Assembly (NCBI RefSeq): GCF_003286085.1
Contig: NW_020825461.1
Coordinates: 1 to 64,000, forward strand
Direction of reading: 5' to 3'
Length of the DNA: 64,000 nucleotides
Source of the DNA: Drosophila persimilis
Taxonomy: Eukaryota; Arthropoda; Insecta; Diptera; Drosophilidae
Numbering within the stretch: the first letter of the stretch is position 1; every line of letters begins with the position of its first letter. This document shows, one piece after another, positions 46,275 to 56,790 of this stretch. Both the position numbers and the translations under genes were made by a program. The notes beneath the pieces are model-generated. The model did no database searches, was not told where the DNA came from, and saw nothing but the letters and a program-made list of their open reading frames with translations.

Positions 46275-47127
46275 CTTTGGAGAAGGTTCAATTACCGGAT
46301 GGAGTTCACGACTGGAACTCAATAAATTTTTCACCCTGAGTCTGGCTGACGGCGAGTGCGACAGCGGCTTCGGTATCGAATTGTGAGTGTGAACTGCTTT
46401 GAGCATCTAATATTTCTTGCAGGCATGTTTAGTTCCAATTCGATGTGTGTGAATAATCTTAAAACAATACAATTGTGTTAGTGTCAAGTGGTCGCGGCTT
46501 TGAGACTTCTGCGCTTTAATTGTTCTGTAAGCGGGGTCTCGTGTAGAAAGCAGATTACAATTACAGTTAGCTTGAGCGCATATGTATCTGCATACACACA
46601 TACAGCCTATTGCGTGCACTGCTGTACGTTGAAGCAAGGCACATACATACTTGCATATATATGCAGTTACAAGCCGGCACTTAAAGAACAGTAATTGCTA
46701 TTTGACATTGATTTAACTTTGTAGTCGTTTCTTCTTTGCCTGCCGGTTCGTTGGGGCGCAAGTACACATTTTGGTACAGTGGCGCACAGTGGTTAATTGT
46801 TGATCAATTATTGAATTGGGCAGTGTAGTGAGAATTTAAAGTTAGCCGATTATTGAATAGAGTGGCTAAACTTGGTACCGGGTTACTTACTCATGCCAAT
46901 ACTGAGTATTTTTTTTTATTGTTAAATTGTCACGGGTAAAACCGGTGTAAATAGTCAGTGCAAATGGCACCTAGAAAGGGTAAAGATGCGGAGGTGCTCA
47001 CTTCTCGAACGGCGTTAATGAATTCCTTTGTCCGTAACAAGGTCTATATCGAAAAAAATAGCGACTCCATGACGGCTGCGGAGCTGGAAGCCAGTCCAAT
47101 GTAGGTGATCTTCTAAATAGCACACAG
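46275..47127 (+). other. Leader region of the BEL/Pao element
   Basis: About 850 bp between the primer site and the long frame. It is mostly AT-rich and untranslated in appearance. The last 170 bp look protein-coding in composition, so translation of Gag may begin upstream of the frame start given for the polyprotein. Nothing else is recognised. Confidence 0.6.
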
Positions 47128-50100
47128 GTGTCTCGTTCATCGAGACTTCCCAAGCTAAAGCTGCCTGAGTTCGCTGGGAAGTTTACGGAATGGACCAGCT
47201 GGTACAACACCTTTGCTACTCTAATAGAATCAGACTCTGAATTGGATGAGTTGTCTAAATTTATTCATTTGAGATCAGCGTTAGGAGCTGGACCGTTAAG
47301 TGCGATTGAGGGTTTGGAATTAACAGGGCCTAATTATCGCAAGGCACTACGATTATTGAAAGATCGCTATGAAAATAAGGCAATTATTCTGCAATCACAT
47401 GTACAGGAGCTATTCAACTTAAGGCGGCTAAAGAGACCCGACTCAGAGGGACTGAGAGGGCTGGTAGACAATGTAAATGCCCAATTAGTAGCACTCAACT
47501 CGTTAAGCGACGATAAGGAGATTCTGGATGCAGTAATTTTCCATCTGATTCGCACAAAGCTTGATGAAGATACAATGGATAGGTGGGAAGTTGAGTGGGA
47601 TTGCCAAAAGTTACCGTCGTGGTCATTGTTATCGCAGTTTCTGATAAACAGAGGAGTCAATATGGCAAATAGGGAAGTTCGGCGAGGCAATGGAGCCCGA
47701 CCCAGTGGTAAAGGTGAGATGAAAAATGCGACCTTAGCTGCAACAATAGGCAGCAATGGCTGCTACGTTTGTCCTGGGACCCATGGATTGAAAGGGTGTC
47801 AAAGGTTTAACGAACTATCACCAGTACAACGTTACCATGAGGCGAAGAAGCATTCGCTGTGCCTGATTTGTTTTAGCAAGCGACATACAACTAGAAACTG
47901 TAATGGTCCGCGTTGTAGGATTTGCAGCAAGCCGCATCATGAACTTCTGCATCGAGAGATACCTATTGTTGCCAAGGAGCCGGGGCTCAAAAGGCAGGAG
48001 TTGCAAGAGCCAAAGTCACTGCATAGCTCCCTATTGTCTAGATCATCCACCAACTTTCTTGCGACCGCTGTAGTTCAAATCAAAGCTATAGACGGAGGAT
48101 ATCGCAATTGCAGGTGCGTGTTAGATTCCGGTAGTCAATTAAATTTTCTGACGGCTAGGATAGTCTCGGCCCTGGGCCTAGAAATGCGCGACTCAGTCAT
48201 ACAACTCAGTGGTATTGGAAATGCAACATCTCAAGTTATGGGAGAGGTGCAAGCGACTTTTAAATCTAGAGTCACCAGATATATGGCTACCGAGGACTTC
48301 TGTGTGCTGAAGGAAATAACTCAGTATAACCCAACAAGCTCAGGAATTTGTTCGGAGTGGGTTCCACCCAAGGGAGTTACGCTGGCCGACCCTACATTTC
48401 AGTCCGGGGAAGATATTGACATGCTAGTTGGAGTCACATTGTTTTTCAAGCTAATTGTAGCAGGGCAAATTAAACTAGGAGCACACCTTCCAAGGCTTCA
48501 AAAGTCTCTGTTAGGCTGGGTCGTCGTAGGTGAATTCACGAAATCTTCTGAAGTTGCACTGTTAGCAACTGACATTGAACGAAAGGGGTCGAAAAATGAT
48601 CAGCTGCAAGAGCTCGTACAAAGGTTTTGGAAGTGTGAAGAAGTCCCTGAAACAGTAGATAAGTTCACTGAGGAAGAAAAACAGTGCGAAGATTGTTTTG
48701 TGACGCATGTTAAGCAAGAGGCCTCAGGACATTTAGTGGTAGCTCTGCCCTTTAAGAATCCTAAAGTTGAGTTAGGCGAAACTTATCAAATCGCACTTAC
48801 CAGGTTCTTGAATTTAGAGAAGAGGTTAAATCGTAGCCAAGCGCTGAAGGAACAATATGTTCAATTTATTGAAGAATATCGCCAGTTAGGGCATTTAACG
48901 GCAATAGAGCCCGCCGGACAAGAAAAGGTCGAATACTTCATGCCACATCATCCGGTTATTCGCCCAGAGAGTTTGACGACCAAGTTACGAGTCGTATTTG
49001 ATGCCTCATGTAGATCTAGCAACGGCAGGTCACTGAACGACGCAACCTTGGTTGGTCCAACGTTGCAGCCTGATCTGTTCGAGACTTTGACCAGGTTCCG
49101 TTTCTATAGATACGCCCTTACGGCCGACATAAAGAAAATGTACCGTCAAATATTGGTTGCGGAACCACATAGAAACTATCAATGCATTCTATGGCGATGC
49201 AACGTTTCGGATCCTATCCAGGTGCTACGCCTAAACACGGTCACTTATGGAACAAATTCGGCGCCGTTCCTGGCAGTACGTTGCCTCTATTACTTGGTCG
49301 ACAGGTACGCGGAAAAATTTCCGTTAGCTAGAGAGGCAGTAAAGCGAAGTTTCTATATGGATGATATGCTGTGTGGAGCCGAATCAAAAGAGGAACTGAC
49401 AAAGTTGAAAGAACAAGTGACCGAATTATTAGGGCTAGGAAAGTTCGAGCTGCACAAATGGCGCAGCAATTATCAAGGAATGGACAACAACACCAGCGTA
49501 GAGCCCCTGATGCTAAAAACAGAGGACGCAGCTAAAACTTTGGGGATATATTGGTCAAGTCTAGAGGACAAATTCCAATTTTGCTTTAACATAAAGGTCT
49601 CCGCAATCGCCACGAAGCGATCAGTGCTGTCCGAATTGGCTCAGGTGTTTGATCCGTTAGGGTTCTTGAGTCCCTTGCTGATCTTGGGCAAGATCTTTGT
49701 TCAGGAACTTTGGCTTCTAAAGCAGGATTGGGACGAGGAGTTACCCGCAAGCTACGCAACTCAATGGCTTCGATATAGAGAAGAACTGAAACTAATTGAC
49801 AAAATTTCAATTCCGCGATCCTCAATTCCAATTACGGCCGACCCATGCACTTTGCAACTGTTTGGTTTCTCTGATGCATCCAACAGAGCTTACGGCGGCG
49901 TAATTTATGCTCGTGTTAGGGATGAAGGGGGAGGAATTTCGGTGCGACTGGTAACGGCCAAGTCCAAAGTAGCCCCAGTTAGGGTAACATCATTGCCGCG
50001 CTTGGAGTTACAAGGGGCATTGTTAGTGGCCAAGCTAATGGCAAAGGTATGCGCCTGTCTTCACATACCAGTAGAGAAGGTTAACTATTTCACGGACTCC

Positions 50101-51972
50101 ACAATTGTGTTAAATTGGCTGTCGTCACATGCTAGTCGATGGACCACCTTCTTTGCCAATAGGGTGGCTCAAATACAAGAGCTCACACATGTACAGGATT
50201 GGTTCAAGGTCGACACCAAATCAAACCCTGCCGATATTGTATCCAGGGGATTATTGGTAACCGAATTGAACAAGTCAAGGATGTGGTGGAACGGTCCAGA
50301 ATTTTTAATGGACGCAGCAGATGACTGGACCAAATTTAATGGGAGTGAGGAAATACAAACAGTTCCAGAGGAGAGGAAATGTAAGTTCTCGCTGACAGTT
50401 GGAAAGGTAGAAAGTAATGAGAAGTTAGATGTCGTGGGGAGATGCAAATTTGCAAATGATTTCCTCAAATTGCAGCGAGTTTTTAGCTATATTTTTCGCT
50501 GGCGTAGAATATCGTTGAGATCAAACTCAAATGAAACAGGCAACCTTACTGCAGCTGAAATGGAGGGCGGATTGCGCTATATTGTGTATAATGTGCAGCA
50601 GTTGAGCTTGCATGAGGAATTCATTAAGCTTAAAGAGGGAATGGTGATCAAATCAGCGAGAATTCAGAGTTTAAGCCCGTTTTTACAAGAGGAAGACGGA
50701 ATAGCTATTATTCGAGTCGGCGGAAGGTTGTCCAATGCCGAATTGCCATTTGACACAAGGCATCCCATCTTAATGCCGAGTAACCATAAAGTGGTAGAGG
50801 CGCTTGTTGAACTCACACATCGAAAGAATTTACATGCCGGGGCACAATCGCTATGTGCCTTTTTGCGACAGAGATATTGGGTAATCAATTGCAGGAAACT
50901 TGCCCGCAGGGTGATCCGTGGCTGCATACCATGCTTTCGTCGTCGGCCGCTCGCTGCAACACAGCTGATGGGAGCGCTGCCAGCTAACCGAGTGCGAGGC
51001 AATATCTACCCCTTCGAGCGCGCTGGACTGGACTTTGCTGGACCAATATGGATGCACTTTCACATGCGAGGAAAACGCCCAGTAAAGGTGTATCTGTGCA
51101 TATTTGTATGCTTTGCAACAAAGGCCTGCCATGTAGAGATCGTGTCGGACTTAAGCTCAAATGCGTTCATCGCGGCGTTAAAACGGTTCTTTGCAAGACG
51201 TGGATTGAGCTCTGACCTATATTGCGACAACGCCACCAATTTTGTAGGTGCGTCACGAGAGCTCAACAGAGCTTTCGACTCGCCAAGTCAAAAGCTCATT
51301 GACGACGAATGCAGCCAGCGAGGAGTCAGGTTTCACTTCATTCCCCCACGCTCCCCTCACTTTGGAGGATTATGGGAGAGCGCCGTGAAGGTGGCCAAAC
51401 AGCTGCTGGTGAAATGCACCAACAGCACAGCACTCAACTACGAAGATCTTGCGACTGCCATCACACAAGTAGAAGCGGTGATGAATTCTAGACCTCTGCA
51501 TCCCTTGTCATCGGACCCGAATGACTCCGAGGCGCTAACTCCCGGTCATTTCTTGGTTGGCCGACCCCTGAACGCGTTAGTAGAACCAGTAGACGACGCA
51601 CTGTTGAAACTGTCCATGAGCAACCATTGGAAACGCATTCTAATGGTACACCACATGTTCTGGCACCGCTGGTCGGCGGAATATTTGACGTTGCTGCAGA
51701 AGCGGACAAAGTGGAGCACTGTAGCCAACAACATTCAACTTGGTACACTGGTCCTTATTGCGGAAGACAACGCTCCGCCCGGACAATGGCTGCTGGGAAG
51801 AGTTGCAGAGTTACACCCAGGAGCTGATGGTGCAGTTCGGGTTGTAACACTCAGGACCAAGACTGGATTATTTAAGCGCAACGTACATAAGCTCTGCCCG
51901 CTGCCTACAGATGCCGATGAACTTAATGTTGGAAGGAGCTTCCAAGGTGGGGAGAATGTTGACGCCCCTTAA
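47128..51972 (+). CDS. BEL/Pao Gag-Pol polyprotein
   Basis: A frame of 1614 residues. Order: DUF1759 Gag domain (about 5-150; LPEFAGKFTEW); cysteine-rich zinc-knuckle region (about 212-280; CYVCPGTHGLKGC, CRICSKPHH); DUF1758 aspartic protease (about 330; VLDSGSQLNFL); reverse transcriptase of the Pao kind (about 620-790, VVFDAS, ALTADIKKMYRQI, FYMDDML near 740); RNase H (about 910-1020; GFSDASNRAYGG, FTDSTIVLNWL); integrase zinc finger (about 1229-1275); integrase core (about 1295-1420; GLDFAGP, YCDNATNFVG, GGLWESAVK); and DUF5641 at the end (about 1490-1600). It provides particle protein and all enzymes for copying and integrating the RNA. The stop lies inside the 3' LTR, 16 bp past its start. 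The true N-terminus is uncertain. Confidence 0.93.
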   Translation: MSRSSRLPKLKLPEFAGKFTEWTSWYNTFATLIESDSELDELSKFIHLRSALGAGPLSAIEGLELTGPNYRKALRLLKDRYENKAIILQSHVQELFNLRRLKRPDSEGLRGLVDNVNAQLVALNSLSDDKEILDAVIFHLIRTKLDEDTMDRWEVEWDCQKLPSWSLLSQFLINRGVNMANREVRRGNGARPSGKGEMKNATLAATIGSNGCYVCPGTHGLKGCQRFNELSPVQRYHEAKKHSLCLICFSKRHTTRNCNGPRCRICSKPHHELLHREIPIVAKEPGLKRQELQEPKSLHSSLLSRSSTNFLATAVVQIKAIDGGYRNCRCVLDSGSQLNFLTARIVSALGLEMRDSVIQLSGIGNATSQVMGEVQATFKSRVTRYMATEDFCVLKEITQYNPTSSGICSEWVPPKGVTLADPTFQSGEDIDMLVGVTLFFKLIVAGQIKLGAHLPRLQKSLLGWVVVGEFTKSSEVALLATDIERKGSKNDQLQELVQRFWKCEEVPETVDKFTEEEKQCEDCFVTHVKQEASGHLVVALPFKNPKVELGETYQIALTRFLNLEKRLNRSQALKEQYVQFIEEYRQLGHLTAIEPAGQEKVEYFMPHHPVIRPESLTTKLRVVFDASCRSSNGRSLNDATLVGPTLQPDLFETLTRFRFYRYALTADIKKMYRQILVAEPHRNYQCILWRCNVSDPIQVLRLNTVTYGTNSAPFLAVRCLYYLVDRYAEKFPLAREAVKRSFYMDDMLCGAESKEELTKLKEQVTELLGLGKFELHKWRSNYQGMDNNTSVEPLMLKTEDAAKTLGIYWSSLEDKFQFCFNIKVSAIATKRSVLSELAQVFDPLGFLSPLLILGKIFVQELWLLKQDWDEELPASYATQWLRYREELKLIDKISIPRSSIPITADPCTLQLFGFSDASNRAYGGVIYARVRDEGGGISVRLVTAKSKVAPVRVTSLPRLELQGALLVAKLMAKVCACLHIPVEKVNYFTDSTIVLNWLSSHASRWTTFFANRVAQIQELTHVQDWFKVDTKSNPADIVSRGLLVTELNKSRMWWNGPEFLMDAADDWTKFNGSEEIQTVPEERKCKFSLTVGKVESNEKLDVVGRCKFANDFLKLQRVFSYIFRWRRISLRSNSNETGNLTAAEMEGGLRYIVYNVQQLSLHEEFIKLKEGMVIKSARIQSLSPFLQEEDGIAIIRVGGRLSNAELPFDTRHPILMPSNHKVVEALVELTHRKNLHAGAQSLCAFLRQRYWVINCRKLARRVIRGCIPCFRRRPLAATQLMGALPANRVRGNIYPFERAGLDFAGPIWMHFHMRGKRPVKVYLCIFVCFATKACHVEIVSDLSSNAFIAALKRFFARRGLSSDLYCDNATNFVGASRELNRAFDSPSQKLIDDECSQRGVRFHFIPPRSPHFGGLWESAVKVAKQLLVKCTNSTALNYEDLATAITQVEAVMNSRPLHPLSSDPNDSEALTPGHFLVGRPLNALVEPVDDALLKLSMSNHWKRILMVHHMFWHRWSAEYLTLLQKRTKWSTVANNIQLGTLVLIAEDNAPPGQWLLGRVAELHPGADGAVRVVTLRTKTGLFKRNVHKLCPLPTDADELNVGRSFQGGENVDAP
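51944..51956 (+). other. Polypurine tract of the BEL/Pao element
   Basis: AAGGTGGGGAGAA ends directly before the 3' LTR, nearly all purine. It is the expected primer for plus-strand synthesis. Confidence 0.8.
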
Positions 51973-52273
51973 TAGAATATAGGATTAAATTACTTAATAA
52001 TGGTTAAATTGTTAAGATTTGAATTAATATGTAAATAGTACAAAAATTGTGAATTAATTTGAAGTTGGCGCGTTACATTATGTACGTATAAAGAAGCGCA
52101 ATCGATAGTATCAATAGTATCGAGCCAAAACGATCTGAATTATGATCACTAGATTTAAGAGATATATACGAAATAAACGAACGAGCAAGGAACTACATCG
52201 AGCGGATTAAGGAAGGTCTGAATTGTGTAGACGGATTCCATTGGAAAACTGTTGGAGGGACTTAGCTCGTACA
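51957..52273 (+). repeat. 3' LTR of the BEL/Pao element (317 bp)
   Basis: Same as the 5' LTR except for one AT-rich patch some 50 bp from the start (TTAACAATTTGAAG against TTAAATTGTTAAG). AATAAA lies at 52172-52177. Confidence 0.94.
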
Positions 52274-52278
52274 GCCAT
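52274..52278. repeat. Target-site duplication, right, BEL/Pao element
   Basis: GCCAT repeats 45932-45936; the satellite resumes in phase as ATTGGTGCTTATGCCC. Confidence 0.92.
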
Positions 52279-52860
52279 ATTGGTGCTTATGCCCAAAATA
52301 TGCGATCCTGCCACATTTCCTGGAGCGTGGATGCTATATAGGTGCGGTGGTTCAGTATACATGCCAGTGCTGGATAGGGAAGGGTTCTATATAAGTGCAG
52401 GTGCCATATAGTTGCGGAGGTTCCACTTTTTTATGGGCTAGAGTGCCATATTGGTGCTAGTGCCAAAGATGTGCGATCCTGCCACATTTCCTGGAGCGTG
52501 GATGCTATATAGGTGCGGTGGTTCAGTATACATGCTAGTGCTGGATAGGGAAGGGTTCTATATAAGTGCAGGTGCCATATAGTTGCGGAGGTTTCACTTT
52601 TTTGGGGCTATATTGCCATATTGGTGCTTATGCCCAAGATGTGCGATCCTGCCACATTTCCTGGAACGTGGATGCTAATAGGTGCGGTGGTTCAGTATAC
52701 ATGCCAGTGCTGGATAGGGAAGGGTTCTATATAAGTGCAGGTGCCATATAGTTGCGGAGGTTCCACTTTTTTGGGGCTATATTGCCATATTGGTGCTTAT
52801 GCCCAAAATATGCGATCCTGCCACATTTCCTGGAGCGTGGATGCTATATAGGTGCGGTGG
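52279..52860. repeat. Satellite block, type B monomers after the BEL insertion
   Basis: A few B units, one isolated B' unit (about 52430) and another copy of the TTTCAC ... GGAACGTGGATGCTAATAGG unit (52566-52680). The run matches the segment at 39547 onwards. Confidence 0.92.
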
Positions 52861-53669
52861 TTCAATATACGTGCAAGTGCTGGATAGGGAAGGGTTCTAT
52901 ATAGGTGCGGTGGTTCAATATACATGCAAGTGCTGGATAGGGAAGGGTTCTATATAAGTGTAAGTGCCATATAGTTGCGGGGTTCAACTTTTTTTGGGCT
53001 ATAGTGTCATATTGGTGCTAGTGCCCAAGATGTGCGATCCTGCCACATTTCCTGGAGCGTGGGTGCTATATAGGTGCGGTGGTTCAATATACGTGCAAGT
53101 GCTGGATAGGGAAGGGTTCTATATAGGTGCGGTGGTTCAATATACATGCAAGTGCTGGATACGGAAGGGTTCTATATAAGTGTAAGTGCCATATAGTTGC
53201 GGGGTTCAACTTTTTTTTTGGGCTCTATTGCCAAACTGGTGCTTGTGCCCAAAATGTGCGACCGTGCCACATTTCCTGGAGCGTGGGTGCTATATAGGTG
53301 CGGTGGTTCAATATACGTGCAAGTGCTGGATAGGGAAGGTTTCTATATAAGTGTAAGTGCCATATAGTTGCGGGGTTCAACTTTTTTTGGGCTATAGTGT
53401 CATATTGGTGCTAGTGCCCAAGATGTGCGATCCTGCCACATTTCTTGGAGCGTGGGTGTTATATAGGTGCGGTGGTTCAATATACGTGCAAGTGCTGGAT
53501 AGGGAAGGTTTCTATATAAGTGTAAGTGCCATATAGTTGCGGGGTTCAACTTTTTTTTGGGGCTATATTGCCAAACTGGTGCTTGTGCCCAAAATGTGCG
53601 ACCGTGCCACATTTCCTGGAGCGTGGGTTCCATATAGTTGCGGTGGTTCAATATACATGCAAGTGCTGG

Positions 53670-55090
53670 ATAGGGAAGGGTTCTATATAAGTGTAAGTGC
53701 CATATAGTTGCGGAGGTTCAACTTTTTTGGGGCTATAGTGTCATATTGGTGCTAGTGCCCAAGATGTGCGATCCTGCCACATTTCTTGGAGCGTGGGTGT
53801 TATATAGGTGCGGTGGTTCAATATACGTGCAAGTGCTGGATAGGGAAGGTTTCTATATAAGTGTAAGTGCCATATAGTTGCGGGGTTCAACTTTTTTTTG
53901 GGGCTATATTGCCAAACTGGTGCTTGTGCCCAAAATGTGCGACCGTGCCACATTTCCTGGAGCGTGGGTGCTATATAGGTGCGGTGGTTCAATATACGTG
54001 CAAGTGCTGGATAGGGAAGGTTTCTATATAAGTGTAAGTGCCATACAGTTGCGTGGTTCAACTTTTTTTTGGGGCTCTATTGCCAAACTGGTGCTTGTGC
54101 CCAAAATGTGCGACCGTGCCACATTTCCTGGAGCGTGGGTGCTATATAGGTGCGGTGGTTCAATATACGTGCAAGTGCTGGATAGGGAAGGTTTCTATAT
54201 AAGTGTAAGTGCCATATAGTTGCGGGGTTCAACTTTTTTTGGGCTATAGTGTCATATTGGTGCTAGTGCCCAAGATGTGCGATCCTGCCACATTTCTTGG
54301 AGCGTGGGTGTTATATAGGTGCGGTGGTTCAATATACGTGCAAGTGCTGGATAGGGAAGGTTTCTATATAAGTGTAAGTGCCATATAGTTGCGGGGTTCA
54401 ACTTTTTTTGGGCTATAGTGTCATATTGGTGCTAGTGCCCAAGATGTGCGATCCTGCCACATTTCCTGGAGCGTGGGTGCTATATAGGTGCGGTGGTTCA
54501 ATATACGTTCAAGTGCTGGATAGGGAAGGGTTCTATATAAGTGTAAGTGCCATATAGTTGCGGAGGTTCAACTTTTTTGGGGCTATAGTGTCATATTGGT
54601 GCTAGTGCCCAAGATGTGCGATCCTGCCACATTTCTTGGAGCGTGGGTGTTATATAGGTGCGGTGGTTCAATATACGTGCAAGTGCTGGATAGGGAAGGT
54701 TTCTATATAAGTGTAAGTGCCATATAGTTGCGGGGTTCAACTTTTTTTTGGGGCTATATTGCCAAACTGGTGCTTGTGCCCAAAATGTGCGACCGTGCCA
54801 CATTTCCTGGAGCGTGGGTGCTATATAGGTGCGGTGGTTCAATATACGTGCAAGTGCTGGATAGGGAAGGTTTCTATATAAGTGTAAGTGCCATACAGTT
54901 GCGTGGTTCAACTTTTTTTTGGGGCTATATTGCCAAACTGGTGCTTGTGCCCAAAATGTGCGACCGTGCCACATTTCCTGGAGCGTGGGTGCTATATAGG
55001 TGCGGTGGTTCAATATACGTGCAAGTGCTGGATAGGGAAGGATTCTATATAAGTGTAAGTGCCATATAGTTGCGGGGTTCAACTTTTTTT
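53670..55090. repeat. 570-bp segment repeated at 850 bp
   Basis: 53670-54240 is repeated at 54520-55090. Landmarks are offset by 850 bp (five monomers), including the rare CCATACAGTTGCGTGGTTCAAC at about 54042 and 54892. Confidence 0.85.
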
Positions 55091-55260
55091 TGGGGCTATA
55101 TTGCCAAACTGGTGTTTGTGCCCAAAATGTGCGACCGTGCCACATTTCCTGGAGCGTGGGTGCTATATAGGTGCGGTGGTTCAATATACGTGCAAGTGCT
55201 GGATAGGGAAGGTTTCTATATAAGTGTAAGTGCCATATAGTTGCGAAGTTCAACTTTTTT

Positions 55261-56790
55261 TGGGCTATAGTGTCATATTGGTGCTAGTGCCGAAGATGTG
55301 CGATCCTGCCACATTTCTTGGAGCGTGGGTGTTATATAGGTGCGGTGGTTCAATATACATGCAAGTGCTGGATAGGGAAGGTTTCTATATAAGTGCAGGT
55401 GCCATATAGCTGCGGAGGTTCCACTTTTTTGGGGATATAGTGTCATGATGGTTCTAGTGCCTTAGATGTGCGATCCTGCCACATTTCCTGGAGCGTGGGT
55501 TCCATATAGTTGCGGTGGTTCAATATACATGCAAGTGCTGGATAGGGAAGGGTTCTATATAAGTGTAAGTGCCATACAGTTGCGGGGTTCAACTTTTTTT
55601 TGGGGCTATATTGCCAAACTGGTGCTTGTGCCCAAAATGTGCGACCGTGCCACATTTCCTGGAGCGTGGGTGCTATATAGGTGCGGTGGTTCAATATACG
55701 TGCAAGTGCTGGATAGGGAAGGTTTCTATATAAGTGTAAGTGCCATATAGTTGCGGGGTTCAACATTTTTTGGGCTATAGTGTCATATTGGTGCTAGTGC
55801 CCAAGATGTGCGATCCTGCCACATTTCTTGGAGCGTGGGTGTTATATAGGTGCGGTGGTTCAATATACATGCAAGTGCTGGATAGGGAAGGTTTCTATAT
55901 AAGTGCAGGTGCCATATAGCTGCGGTGGTTCCACTTTTTTGGGGATATAGTGTCATGATGGTTCTAGTGCCCAAGATGTGCGATCCTGCCACATTTCCTG
56001 GAGCGTGGGTTCCATATAGTTGCGGTGGTTCAATATACATGCAAGTGCTGGATAGGGAAGGGTTCTATATAAGTGTAAGTGCCATACAGTTGCGGGGTTC
56101 AACTTTTTTTTGGGGCTATATTGCCAAACTGGTGCTTGTGCCCAAAATGTGCGACCGTGCCACATTTCCTGGAGCGTGGGTGCTATATAGGTGCGGTGGT
56201 TCAATATACGTGCAAGTGCTGGATAGGGAAGGTTTCTATATAAGTGTAAGTGCCATATAGTTGCGGGGTTCAACTTTTTTTGGGCTATAGTGTCATATTG
56301 GTGCTAGTGCCCAAGATGTGCGATCCTGCCACATTTCTTGGAGCGTGGGTGTTATATAGGTGCGGTGGTTCAATATACATGCAAGTGCTAGATAGGGAAG
56401 GTTTCTATATAAGTGCAGGTGCCATATAGCTGCGGAGGTTCCACTTTTTTGGGGATATAGTGTCATGTTGGTTCTAGTGCCCAAGATGTGCGATCCTGCC
56501 ACATTTCCTGGAGCGTGGGTTCCATATAGTTGCGGTGGTTCAATATACATGCAAGTGCTGGATAGGGAAGGGTTCTATATAAGTGTAAGTGCCATATAGT
56601 TGCGGGGTTCAACTATTTTTTGGGGCTATATTGCCAAACTGGTGCTTGTGCCCAAAATGTGCGACCGTGCCACATTTCCTGGAGCGTGGGTGCTACATAG
56701 GTGCGGTGGTTCAATATACGTGCAAGTGCTGGATAGGGAAGGGTTCTATATAAGTGTAAGTGCCATATAGTTGCGGGGTTCAACTTTTTT
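55261..56790. repeat. 510-bp (three-monomer) higher-order repeat, three copies
   Basis: TGGGCTATAGTGTCATATTGG recurs at 55261, 55771 and 56281, each followed by the same order of three monomer kinds: a GTGTCATATTGG unit, a GATATAGTGTCATG unit ending GGTTCCATATAGTTGCGG, and a TTGCCAAACTGG unit. A fourth start is seen at 56791, where the order then changes. Confidence 0.88.

Larger units (their letters stand above)
45937..52273 (+). mobile_element. BEL/Pao LTR retrotransposon, nearly whole
   Basis: A 6337-bp element with LTRs of 318 and 317 bp, termini TGTTGACG...CGTACA, a 5-bp target-site duplication, a tRNA-Lys-like primer site, a long Gag-Pol frame and a polypurine tract before the 3' LTR. 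The DUF1759 Gag, the peptidase A17/Pao type of reverse transcriptase and the C-terminal DUF5641 are specific to BEL/Pao. The LTRs differ only in one short AT-rich patch, so the insertion is recent. It is whole or carries about one break. Confidence 0.95.
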
